DNA of 12,573 bases from Chloroflexota bacterium (GCA_002687335.1 NYZY01000061.1:1-12573), one strand, 5' to 3'. Shown: positions 1 through 7,139, counted from the first letter of the stretch. Notes: generated by a model from the letters alone, not told the origin. Numbers and translations are program-made.

Positions 1-86
1 AACATTTCCCCACCTACGCTGGAGTAGGAAAAATTGCTTTTAAAGGAGCGCGTTACAGACGGGATATTGGTGAAAGGGCTGTTTAG
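1..86 (+). CDS. purD: Phosphoribosylamine-glycine ligase (GARS), C-terminal end only
   Basis: Reading from base 3 there is an open frame to the TAG at 84-86. It ends in a peptide with YAGVGKIAFKG followed by RYRRDIGERAV. This matches the usual C-terminus of PurD, which runs roughly AYxAVxxIxFxGxxYRRDIGxRA. PurD joins phosphoribosylamine and glycine with ATP in purine synthesis. Only about 27 codons are present, so no catalytic residues can be judged. The stop lies 5 bases before the start of the phosphatase gene, and purB and purC follow, which supports the call. The first few residues (HFP) fit the family poorly and lie in an 18-base inverted repeat that begins at base 1, so the first 12-18 bases may not be genuine purD sequence. 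Confidence 0.75.
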   Translation, partial: HFPTYAGVGKIAFKGARYRRDIGERAV

Positions 87-165
87 AACTGATGTCGGTA
101 AATATTCACGTTGTTTTTGATTTTGATGGCACCCTTGCAACTACCTTCGTAGGTGGGGAAATGTT
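1..165. repeat. 18-base perfect inverted repeat, arms 1-18 and 148-165
   Basis: AACATTTCCCCACCTACG at 1-18 is exactly the reverse complement of bases 148-165. The left arm is in the purD end, and the right arm is in the phosphatase gene at about codons 19-25. The left arm starts at the first base of the window, so it could be longer. It is either a long-range RNA stem enclosing the purD stop and the phosphatase start, or a chimeric contig end created by inverted template switching. Confidence 0.85.
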
Positions 166-787
166 CCGTTGTTGTACATCACCAAACCGTGTGGCTGAGT
201 TAAGTGGGCACTTTTCGGCTGGGGAAATCTCTTTACGCCAATATCAAGAATCTGTATTCGATATGGTCGATGAAACTACGTTTGAAATGTCTAAGCGCGC
301 TGCGTTACATGGTTGCATCAGGAAGCGCACAACTGAGGTGTGCGAGCTTGTTTGGGATTCTGGGGGTGTCGTGTCCGTGGCATCTGCCGGGCTTAATTTT
401 TATATCGAACCAGTGTTGGAAAAGGCAGGACTCGATCGTATCGAATTGCATAGTGGGAAAGTTTTATCTGAGCCAGGCGAGAGGCCCCCATTTAGATACG
501 ATTATCCTTCTTACGTAAAATCTTGTAGAGGTGATTGGGTTACTTGTAAATGTGAAGTGATTAACCGTTTGAAGAATAACTATGGTGGAAGTGAAGTGAT
601 ATTTGTAGGTGACGGTTTGCTTGGGGACGCATGTGCTGCTGTCAATGCAGCCGATACCGTGTTCGCAACTGGCAAACTGCTGCGATACTGTGAAAAGAGC
701 AAAATACCGGCAATAGAATTCGGTAAAGATTTTGGACCGCTACTTAGGTACGTGCATGCTAAGACGTTTATAACGGGAGCCTCATAG
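92..787 (+). CDS. HAD-superfamily phosphatase, MtnX-like HAD-IB type
   Basis: This is a 231-residue cytoplasmic protein. HAD motif I is FDFDGTLA (nucleophile D10, acid/base D12), motif II is VASAG with S98, the motif III lysine is probably K153 in VTCKCE, and motif IV is VGDGLLGD with D174 and D179. The two motif IV acids are separated by four residues, within the range the superfamily tolerates. The Cys-x6-Cys-Lys stretch (C145 to K153) resembles the cysteine-plus-lysine segment of MtnX-like phosphatases. Nine cysteines in 231 residues is high. The family removes phosphate from small metabolites, and the substrate cannot be told here. The gene starts 5 bases after purD and ends 4 bases before purB, so it is co-transcribed with purine genes. 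No strong ribosome binding site precedes the ATG (AAAGGG lies about 13 bases upstream), and coupling to purD is plausible. Confidence 0.85.
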   Translation: MSVNIHVVFDFDGTLATTFVGGEMFRCCTSPNRVAELSGHFSAGEISLRQYQESVFDMVDETTFEMSKRAALHGCIRKRTTEVCELVWDSGGVVSVASAGLNFYIEPVLEKAGLDRIELHSGKVLSEPGERPPFRYDYPSYVKSCRGDWVTCKCEVINRLKNNYGGSEVIFVGDGLLGDACAAVNAADTVFATGKLLRYCEKSKIPAIEFGKDFGPLLRYVHAKTFITGAS

Positions 788-791
788 AACA

Positions 792-2108
792 TTGATTCCA
801 CGATATTCGCGACCTGAAATGAACGCCATTTGGGCGGAAGACAACTCTTTTGATCTCTGGTTGAGGGTCGAAATTGCAGCGTCCGAGGCATGGACGGAAC
901 AAGGTGTGGTCCCCGAACAAGACATGGTGAAGATTCGATGTGCGAAATTTGATCGATCAATTTATGACAAGTGGTTTGAGCAGACAAAACATGACATCGT
1001 ATCGTTCACACGCGCCGTTGGTGAAAGTCTTGGGGTTGAGGGTCGCTGGATTCACCATGGTTTGACTTCTAATGATGTGAAGGATACTGCTCTCAGTATG
1101 CAGCTTGTCCAATCATGTGATTTGCTAGACAAAGGTCTTGTTGGTTTATTGAACGCACTGCGCATACGTGCAATCGAGTTCAAGCAAACACCGTGTATCG
1201 GGCGTTCGCACGGTATTCATGCAGAGCCGATGAGTTTTGGATTGAAGCTAGCGCTCTGGTTCGGTGAAATAAAGCGGCATCGTGAACGCCTGATTGGAGT
1301 GCGATCACGAGTCGCAGTCGGCATGCTTTCTGGCCCCGTGGGTACCTTTGCGTCTGTACCACCTTCGATTGAAGAATCGGTCTGTAGGCAGTTGGGTCTT
1401 ACTCCTGCCGAAGTTTCCAACCAGATCATCCAACGAGATAGACACGCGGAATACTTGCAGCTCTTGGCTCTCATTGCCGCAACCTTAGAAAAAGTAGCGA
1501 CCGAGATCAGAGGTTTGCAACGGACCGAGGTTCGTGAGGTTGAAGAACCATTTGGTCAACCTGGTTATGTAACTAAAGGTTCTTCTTCGATGCCACATAA
1601 GCGTAATCCTGAACTTTCAGAGCGGATATGTGGTCTTGCCCGATTGATTCGCGGTAACTCTATTACGGCACTTGAGAATGTTGCTCTGTGGCATGAACGT
1701 GATATATCTCACTCATCCGCTGAACGTATGATTTTGCCCGATGCTTCGCTTGGTCTCGACTATATGTTGAGTCTGATGACGGGGATTATCGGGGATATGG
1801 TTGTGTATCCAGATCGAATGATGCAGAACCTTGAGTCCACCCGTGGTCTTGTGTTTTCCCCCAGAGTTATGTTGTTGTTGGTTGAAAAGGGTGTTGACCG
1901 GACGGACGCATATGATGCTGTGCAAAGAAATTCGATGAAATCATGGGAATCCGAGTTAGATTTTCGTGATTTAATTAAGACGGATCCAGTGGTGTCGACA
2001 AAGGTTTCACCTCAAGATCTTGATGATTTGTTTGACTATAGCTTTTACCTTGTCCATGTGGATCATATTTATACACGTGTGGGTATTTCAGAGACAATAA
2101 TTGACTGA
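792..2108 (+). CDS. purB: Adenylosuccinate lyase
   Basis: PurB cleaves SAICAR to AICAR plus fumarate, and adenylosuccinate to AMP plus fumarate, so it acts twice in purine synthesis. At 438 residues it has normal length for the fumarase/aspartase superfamily. The landmarks are all present: TSNDVKDT from residue 92, GRSHGIHAEP (138-147) with the histidines expected near the active site, and the flexible-loop signature SSSMPHKRNP (264-273) containing the catalytic serine. The N-terminus IPRYSRPEMNAIW is typical of the family and requires the TTG start at 792. The first internal ATG (codon 10) would remove conserved residues. GGGAG at 776-780 gives a ribosome binding site about 11 bases upstream. 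The gene is 4 bases after the phosphatase and overlaps purC by 8 bases. Confidence 0.97.
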   Translation: MIPRYSRPEMNAIWAEDNSFDLWLRVEIAASEAWTEQGVVPEQDMVKIRCAKFDRSIYDKWFEQTKHDIVSFTRAVGESLGVEGRWIHHGLTSNDVKDTALSMQLVQSCDLLDKGLVGLLNALRIRAIEFKQTPCIGRSHGIHAEPMSFGLKLALWFGEIKRHRERLIGVRSRVAVGMLSGPVGTFASVPPSIEESVCRQLGLTPAEVSNQIIQRDRHAEYLQLLALIAATLEKVATEIRGLQRTEVREVEEPFGQPGYVTKGSSSMPHKRNPELSERICGLARLIRGNSITALENVALWHERDISHSSAERMILPDASLGLDYMLSLMTGIIGDMVVYPDRMMQNLESTRGLVFSPRVMLLLVEKGVDRTDAYDAVQRNSMKSWESELDFRDLIKTDPVVSTKVSPQDLDDLFDYSFYLVHVDHIYTRVGISETIID

Positions 2109-3012
2109 AGCAGTTTTTGAAACCAATCTGTCCGGACTCCTTTATCGAGGGAAGGTTCGGGATACTTATGATCTTGGCGATGATTGTTTGCTAATGGTCG
2201 CTTCAGATCGTATTTCGGCATTTGACGTTGTGATGGATCAACCTATACCGGGCAAAGGCATCATATTGACTGAGATGTCTTCGTTTTGGTTTGAAGTGAT
2301 AGAACATGTGATGCCAAATCATGTGATTGCAACTGCTAATGATGATTTAGCGATGGCGGCTGTTGAGCAAAACGGAGCTTTGTTAGAACTTACACCTGAT
2401 CTGGCGCGCAGATCGATGGTGATCAAGAAAGCTGACCGGATTGATATTGAATGTGTTGTTAGAAACTATATAGCAGGATCTGCCTGGGCTGAGTATCAAC
2501 AGTTTGGGACAATGAACGGGCAATCTTTGCAGCGAGGGATGAAGGCTGCTGATAAATTCCCAGAACCGATATTCACCCCCTCAACCAAAGCTGAGTCCGG
2601 TCATGATATGCCAATGACTCCCCAGGAGGCCAAAGATCTTGTTGGCATAGAAATGCACAAGACTCTTGAAGAGAAAAGCATTGAGGTGTTTCAGGTAGCC
2701 CACGATTATGCTGCTGGGCGTGGGATGATTCTCGTAGATACAAAATTTGAGTTTGGATTAATTGATGGTGAGCTGACAATAATTGATGAGGTGTTGACTC
2801 CGGATTCAAGTAGATATTGGGATGTAAGTGATTGGATGCCTGGGCATTTTCCTCCTGCCTTCGACAAACAATTTTTAAGAGCTTGGTTGTTGGAAACCGA
2901 TTGGAATCAGGAACCCCCGCCTCCTGTTTTACCGCAGGAAATCATTAAGCAAACTCAGCACCGTTATATGGAGTCTTACCGGCGACTGTCGGGGAAGTCA
3001 CTGATATTGTAG
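2101..3012 (+). CDS. purC: Phosphoribosylaminoimidazole-succinocarboxamide (SAICAR) synthase
   Basis: PurC joins CAIR and aspartate with ATP to give SAICAR, the substrate of the neighbouring PurB. The 303-residue length places it in the longer PurC class rather than the short form of about 240 residues. Visible motifs are YRGKVRDTYDLG (15-26, nucleotide-binding start), SDRISAFD (35-42), RNYIAGSAW (121-129), FTPSTKAESGHD (158-169), LVDTKFEFG (211-219) and DEVLTPDSSRYW (229-240). The start is a TTG inside the last codons of purB, giving an 8-base overlap. The next in-frame ATG lies beyond the RGKVRD motif and cannot be the start. No good ribosome binding site is visible, so translation probably depends on ribosomes finishing purB. 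Confidence 0.97.
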   Translation: MTEAVFETNLSGLLYRGKVRDTYDLGDDCLLMVASDRISAFDVVMDQPIPGKGIILTEMSSFWFEVIEHVMPNHVIATANDDLAMAAVEQNGALLELTPDLARRSMVIKKADRIDIECVVRNYIAGSAWAEYQQFGTMNGQSLQRGMKAADKFPEPIFTPSTKAESGHDMPMTPQEAKDLVGIEMHKTLEEKSIEVFQVAHDYAAGRGMILVDTKFEFGLIDGELTIIDEVLTPDSSRYWDVSDWMPGHFPPAFDKQFLRAWLLETDWNQEPPPPVLPQEIIKQTQHRYMESYRRLSGKSLIL

Positions 3013-3031
3013 ATAGTTATGAATTTACTGG

Positions 3032-3047
3032 CACGCCAAAGAGCGTG
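3032..3047 (+). other. Small hairpin in the purC-DUF3105 gap
   Basis: CACGC (3032-3036) and GCGTG (3043-3047) can pair into a perfect 5-base stem with a 6-base loop, 14 bases before the start codon of the DUF3105 gene. No run of T follows, so this is not a standard terminator. It may be chance or an RNA processing or translation-tuning element. The whole gap between purC and the next gene is only 49 bases. Confidence 0.3.
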
Positions 3048-3061
3048 ACTTACGAGGTCGT

Positions 3062-3742
3062 ATGGCAGATAAACAGCGTAAAGCAACAACACGGCCGGCT
3101 AGTCGCCGTGGCATGAGTAAAGGACAGATCAGGGAGGAGCGACGAGGTAGGAGCCGAACGCGTCAACGTCGTAAGCGGTCGTTGCTAATGTTCGGAGGAA
3201 CTATTTTTGCCGTGATTTTTATCGCGGCTCTAGTTGTGTCACCGAATTGGAATCGTGAAGGAGCCGCTAATCTAGGGGTGAATACCGGTGGACACATTGC
3301 GCTGGATCCGGATGACGGACGTGGTCATATCGATGTAAATGCTCCATACTCAGGGACATATTCCGTTGTTCCCGCAACGTCTGGGCCTCATTGGGCTGGA
3401 GCAACCACGTCAATTGGGATTCCGGCGCCGGCTAGATGGGGGCGATATGAGGGCATCTTGCCAGATGAGGTTCTGGTTCATAATTTAGAACACGGTGGTA
3501 TTGGACTCCACTATGACTGTGAAACGGAATGCCCTGAAATAGTTAAGGCGTTAGACGATATTCTGCCGAGAGACCCATCTCAGTTCATCATGTCTGCTTA
3601 TCCAGGCCTGCCTAGCAAGATTGCAATAACGGCTTGGAGACATCATTTGTATTTGGATGAAGTAGACGTGGAAGAAATAATCCGATTTATCAAGGAATAT
3701 CAGGATCGCGCGCCTGAAAGTTTCAAGCAGAATCAATATTGA
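3062..3742 (+). CDS. DUF3105 single-pass membrane protein
   Basis: This is a 226-residue protein. Residues 1-39 are strongly basic (many Arg and Lys), and residues 41-60 are a hydrophobic segment starting LLMFGGTIFAVIF. About 165 residues follow, predicted outside the membrane with the basic end inside. The outer part carries the DUF3105 hallmarks: TSGPHW (106-111) and HNLEHGGIGLHYDC (140-153), then a second cysteine at 157. The clustered H140, H144, H150, C153 and C157 could bind a metal or form a disulfide, which is inference. The family's function is unknown to me. The start at 3062 has GAGG at 3053-3056 as a weak ribosome binding site. The gene sits between purC and purS on the same strand with gaps of 49 and 25 bases, so it is probably expressed with the purine genes though no catalytic role in that pathway is evident. 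Confidence 0.85.
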   Translation: MADKQRKATTRPASRRGMSKGQIREERRGRSRTRQRRKRSLLMFGGTIFAVIFIAALVVSPNWNREGAANLGVNTGGHIALDPDDGRGHIDVNAPYSGTYSVVPATSGPHWAGATTSIGIPAPARWGRYEGILPDEVLVHNLEHGGIGLHYDCETECPEIVKALDDILPRDPSQFIMSAYPGLPSKIAITAWRHHLYLDEVDVEEIIRFIKEYQDRAPESFKQNQY

Positions 3743-3767
3743 ATTTTTGAGCTTTGGAGCATAACCG

Positions 3768-4016
3768 ATGTTTTTAGCAAAAATTCATGTTTTGCTTAAA
3801 CCGACAGTAAATGACCCACAGGGTTTGACGATAGCGCGGGCTCTTGGTCGTCTTGGGTTTGATGCAGTTGATGCTGTGCGCGCCGGAAAATACTTTGAAG
3901 TCCAGATTCAAGGTGATGATAAAGCAAGTGCCGAGCAAGATGTGAAAGCGATGTGTGAAAAACTACTTTCCAACCCGGTGATTGAGACATTTACCTATGA
4001 ATTGGAATCGGTCTAG
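3768..4016 (+). CDS. purS: Phosphoribosylformylglycinamidine synthase subunit PurS
   Basis: An 82-residue protein of the size and pattern of PurS: a strand starting AKIHVLLKP, then DPQGLTIARALGRLGF, then the strand around KYFEVQIQG and a C-terminal TYELESV. PurS bridges PurQ (glutaminase) and PurL (synthase) in the three-part FGAM synthase that converts FGAR to FGAM. GGAG at 3756-3759 gives a clear ribosome binding site 8 bases before the ATG. It is the last gene of the plus-strand cluster. purQ and purL, often directly downstream of purS, are absent because the histidine operon runs in from the other side 30 bases later. Confidence 0.93.
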   Translation: MFLAKIHVLLKPTVNDPQGLTIARALGRLGFDAVDAVRAGKYFEVQIQGDDKASAEQDVKAMCEKLLSNPVIETFTYELESV

Positions 4017-4066
4017 GCAAATCACGCTGTTAAGTTCTCGTATTGACTAGTTCAGCGTACCTTTTG
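4017..4066. terminator. Convergent end of purine and histidine operons, weak hairpin
   Basis: The stops of purS and hisB are only 30 bases apart. ACGCTG (4024-4029) is the reverse complement of CAGCGT (4053-4058), giving a 6-base stem with a 23-base loop. In the plus direction it is followed shortly by four Ts at 4062-4065, inside hisB. As a rho-independent terminator this is poor: the loop is large and the T-run short. Termination may instead be factor-dependent or result from convergent transcription. Confidence 0.25.
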
Positions 4067-4649
4067 TACTTGGAACGGTTCCCGTATCTCTCGGGTTTAA
4101 TCTGGAGGCATCACCCATCGCTCGGGCGAATGCCTTGAATGCAGACTCAATCACGTGGTGTTCGTTTTGACCAGATAATACCCGGATGTGCAAACAGAAC
4201 CTGCCTTCTACAGCAATAGCCTCAAAAAAATGACGTGCGAGGTCTGCTGGGAATTCACCTACATTATTATCTAGGCCCATATTGACCACAGCGTAGCCTC
4301 GGCCAGAAAGATCTAATACAGCCTGAGTTAGGGCTTCATCAAGCGGACAAGTACGATCGGCCATTCGCACGATTCCTTTTCGGTCGCCAAGTGCTTGATC
4401 AATTGCCCGACCCAGTGCTATAGCGGTATCTTCTACAGTGTGGTGTGAGCCTGTTTCCAGGTCACCATTAGCTTCGACTTTTAGATCTATCAAGCCGTGC
4501 CGAGCTATCTGATGCAGCATGTGCTTCAGAAACCCGACTGGCGTAGCGACTTCAACTTCGCCTGTCCCGTCTAAATTGACAGTGACCGATATTTTACTTT
4601 CACCTGTCTCGCGAACAATTGTTGCTATTCGAGGCTTTTCTGGAGACAT
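4047..4649 (-). CDS. hisB: Imidazoleglycerol-phosphate dehydratase
   Basis: HisB removes water from imidazoleglycerol phosphate to give imidazoleacetol phosphate, the substrate of HisC encoded just upstream. The 200-residue length fits the single-function form, without the phosphatase domain fused in enterobacteria. Metal-site motifs are present: SHHTVED (68-74) and NEHHVIES (162-169), and the C-terminal PSTKG (193-197) is intact. H43 of the first histidine motif is present, but that motif reads GFLKHML: residue 42 is lysine where the family has an almost invariant aspartate. The start is supported by AAGG in GAAGGTACGTGT seven bases before the ATG. It is the last gene of the histidine operon, 64 bases after hisC. 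Confidence 0.95.
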   Translation of the reverse strand: MSPEKPRIATIVRETGESKISVTVNLDGTGEVEVATPVGFLKHMLHQIARHGLIDLKVEANGDLETGSHHTVEDTAIALGRAIDQALGDRKGIVRMADRTCPLDEALTQAVLDLSGRGYAVVNMGLDNNVGEFPADLARHFFEAIAVEGRFCLHIRVLSGQNEHHVIESAFKAFARAMGDASRLNPRDTGTVPSTKGTLN

Positions 4650-4696
4650 ACACGTACCTTCAATATCAAAACTACTGAATCTATAAGTTCGATGCT

Positions 4697-4710
4697 AACT
4701 CTATAGAGTT
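4697..4710. other. 14-base perfect palindrome between hisC and hisB
   Basis: AACTCTATAGAGTT at 4697-4710 is its own reverse complement. It lies 4 bases after the hisC stop in the transcription direction, in the 64-base hisC-hisB gap. A related half (TCTATAAGTT) occurs just beyond it at about 4679-4688. It could be a protein-binding site or a small RNA hairpin. No T-run follows and AT-rich palindromes arise easily, so function is uncertain. Confidence 0.3.
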
Positions 4711-4713
4711 GGA

Positions 4714-5796
4714 CTAAACAATGTTTTTGAGGGCGTAGATCAGCTGGTCTGTTTGCTCTGGAGTTCCTGCACTAATGCGTAACGAGTCATTTAAGACGGT
4801 TTGCGGGAACTGTCTTACGAAAATTCCATGCTTGGCTAACCCTGTAAAAGCCTGCTCAGCGGTTCTGTGTTCGAATTTGCACAGCAGGAAATTTCCTTGA
4901 GATGGAAAGTAGGAAACACCATCTAAATCATTTATGACAGCTTCGAGTTTTTTACGTTGCTCAACTAAGCTTCTTGTTCGTTCCAATAGTTCGTCGCGAT
5001 GCTCAAGAGCTGCCAGAACCGCTGCTTCTCCGGCAATATTGATGTTATATGGTTGTTTGATGTCCATTAAATGGGAGATTAAAGTAGCGGAGCCAATTGC
5101 GTATCCAACACGTAATCCAGCGATACCGGCCCATTTGCTAAACGAACGTAAGATCACCAAATTTTCATAGTCATCAAGTAAGTGCGACAACGTATTCCCA
5201 GAGAATTCGTAATAAGTCTCGTCTACACAAAGAACTACCCCCGTGTCTAAAAGGGCTCGCGCATCTCTTTCCCTAAGTAAATTTCCAGTTGGGTTATTCG
5301 GGGAGGCGAGAAATATTATTCGTGTTAATCTGTCAATTGCTCCTGTCATGGCTGGGATATCTATGTCCCAAGTATTTGTTCGAGGAACGGAAATAATTTT
5401 TGCGTCTGCCAGACGTGCAGCGAAGGAATACATGCCGAATGTCGGTTCACAATCAAGAACAGTTTGACCCGGCTCTACGAATAAGCGCATCAGGAGATCG
5501 ATTATTTCATCGCCCCCTGCTCCTCCAATAATCCTATCCACCGGTTGTCCAACGTATTCGCTTAGTGCTGTGCGCAGCTTTTGTTGCTTTGGGTCGGGAT
5601 ATAGGTGCAAGGGTTGGCCTACAATTGCCGCAGAAACCTTATCCAGAGCTCCATAGGGATTCTCATTGGCGTTTAAACGGATTACATCTTCAGGCCTTAT
5701 ACCTGCTTTGCGTGCAAGCTCTTCTGATGGATCAACGCCGTGATAGGTGGCTATTTTCACCATGTGTGGGCGCATTAGAGATTGTAAGTTATACAT
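4714..5796 (-). CDS. hisC: Histidinol-phosphate aminotransferase
   Basis: HisC transfers an amino group from glutamate to imidazoleacetol phosphate, giving histidinol phosphate, with pyridoxal phosphate as cofactor. The 360 residues show the fold-type I aminotransferase pattern: LNANENPYG (41-49, substrate end), GGAGGDEIIDLL (91-102), SPNNPTG (165-171), VDETYYEF (191-198) with the aspartate that contacts the PLP nitrogen, and RSFSKWAGIAGLRVGY (217-232) with K221 as the Schiff-base lysine and R229 as phosphate-binding arginine. The ATG at 5796 has no recognisable ribosome binding site. ATGs at codons 8 and 12 are alternatives, but RPHM near the N-terminus is typical of the family. The gene is 23 bases downstream of hisD. 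Confidence 0.96.
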   Translation of the reverse strand: MYNLQSLMRPHMVKIATYHGVDPSEELARKAGIRPEDVIRLNANENPYGALDKVSAAIVGQPLHLYPDPKQQKLRTALSEYVGQPVDRIIGGAGGDEIIDLLMRLFVEPGQTVLDCEPTFGMYSFAARLADAKIISVPRTNTWDIDIPAMTGAIDRLTRIIFLASPNNPTGNLLRERDARALLDTGVVLCVDETYYEFSGNTLSHLLDDYENLVILRSFSKWAGIAGLRVGYAIGSATLISHLMDIKQPYNINIAGEAAVLAALEHRDELLERTRSLVEQRKKLEAVINDLDGVSYFPSQGNFLLCKFEHRTAEQAFTGLAKHGIFVRQFPQTVLNDSLRISAGTPEQTDQLIYALKNIV

Positions 5797-5819
5797 AGGG
5801 TGATTGGTTCGTTGGCGGT

Positions 5820-7139
5820 TTATTCGCCTATTAAGTATTCACGACGGTATTCTGAAGCGGCTGCGTGTCCTTGTAAGCCCTCAATTTTGGCTAACAATTC
5901 GGCATGCTCTGAAAGTTCTAAGAATGTAGTTTTGTTAAATGTTAGTACCGGAGTAACCCGAATGAAATCGCGCGCTGATAAAGCTGATGAAAACCGAGCA
6001 GTACCTCCCGTCGGCATTACGTGGGATGGACCGGCAATATAATCGGCCATTATTTCTGCTGACCACTCGCCTACGAACAGTCCACCGGCATTCTTGACTT
6101 TATCAATTAATTCGTTCGCATCTGTAGTTAATATACAGAGGTGTTCAGGAGCAACGGAGTTCGCTACATCAATTGCTTCGGCCGTACTATTCACGATGAC
6201 GGCCACTCCCCGATTTGTGAAGGCAGAGCGTGCTATGTCGGCTCTGGGGAGATTGTTCAATTGGCGATCAATTTCGGCTTCAGTATTGCGAACAATTTTT
6301 TCGGACAGTGCTACTAAGATCGGCATTGCTAGTGGATCGTGTTCAGCTTGTGCAATGAGATCCGAAGCGGTGAAACGAGGTTTTGCTGAATCGTCAGCGA
6401 TCACCATAGTTTCGGTTGGACCGTACACACCATCAATTCCGACGTCTCCGTAAACCAGCTTTTTCGCAGCTGTAACCCAAGCGTTGCCTGGGCCACAGAT
6501 TAAATCTACTGCTGGTACAGTTTCTGTACCGTATGCCATAGCAGCTATAGCCTGAGCGCCACCAATCGCAAACACCCGTGTTGCTCCGGCAATCTTTGCA
6601 GCAGCCAAAACAGCTGGATCTGGGGTGGAGTTTCCCGAAGCCGGCGTTACGACAATTATCTCTTCTACACCTGCGACTTGTGCTGGGACAACCGTCATAA
6701 TTACAGTTGACACAAGTGGTGCGGTTCCTGCAGGTACGTATGCAGCTACAGAATTTAATGGGGTGATTCTCTCTCCTACATTCCGCTTGCTGTCACTCCA
6801 ATTTTTTGGAAGGGCTTTACTCTGAAAAGCACGAACTTGTTTTGCTGCTAGCTCAAGTGCTGATATGGACTTTGGATCGAGACTTTGAAATGCCGAATCT
6901 ATTTTGGATTGGGAGACTTCAAATGATTTAGGCGGTGAACCATCTAGGGCCGTGATGATTCGTCTCAGCCCTTGGTCACCTTCTGATCGGATGATTTCAA
7001 TTATCTTGAGTGCAAATTCACTTGGCGCTAACTTGGTCTTAAAGAGTCCATTTCCATCCGATAAAGTAGACTCGACTGATACATTGCGCTCGCGCTGAAA
7101 ATATTCGGCACCAGCGACCGCACCGATTATTCGCTTCAC
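5820..7139 (-). CDS. hisD: Histidinol dehydrogenase
   Basis: HisD oxidises L-histidinol to L-histidine in two NAD-dependent steps, the end of the pathway. At 439 residues it is of normal length. Zinc and catalytic residues are in place: Q264 and H267 in AQAEHD, E332 and H333 in VAPEHL, D366 in the EIMADYIAGPSH segment, and H425 in GLQGHA. The NAD region CGPGNAWVTAAKK (215-227) is clear. The segment usually read as GIDxxAGPSE is GIDGVYGPTE here, a variant form. The start is GTG at 7139, overlapping the hisG stop by 4 bases (GTGA), which implies translational coupling. Confidence 0.96.
   Translation of the reverse strand: MKRIIGAVAGAEYFQRERNVSVESTLSDGNGLFKTKLAPSEFALKIIEIIRSEGDQGLRRIITALDGSPPKSFEVSQSKIDSAFQSLDPKSISALELAAKQVRAFQSKALPKNWSDSKRNVGERITPLNSVAAYVPAGTAPLVSTVIMTVVPAQVAGVEEIIVVTPASGNSTPDPAVLAAAKIAGATRVFAIGGAQAIAAMAYGTETVPAVDLICGPGNAWVTAAKKLVYGDVGIDGVYGPTETMVIADDSAKPRFTASDLIAQAEHDPLAMPILVALSEKIVRNTEAEIDRQLNNLPRADIARSAFTNRGVAVIVNSTAEAIDVANSVAPEHLCILTTDANELIDKVKNAGGLFVGEWSAEIMADYIAGPSHVMPTGGTARFSSALSARDFIRVTPVLTFNKTTFLELSEHAELLAKIEGLQGHAAASEYRREYLIGE

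Noticed and set aside
580..987. 135-codon open frame on the minus strand across the phosphatase-purB junction
   Set aside because: Both plus-strand genes are well supported by motifs and spacing, and the antisense product has no recognisable domain.
4072..4082. GGAACGGTTCC palindrome as an operator or terminator
   Set aside because: It lies within the conserved C-terminal codons of hisB, has a one-base centre and is short enough to be chance.
6094..6453. 119-codon open frame on the plus strand opposite hisD
   Set aside because: It lies entirely antisense to a strongly conserved hisD, contains no recognisable motif, and looks like a codon-bias shadow.
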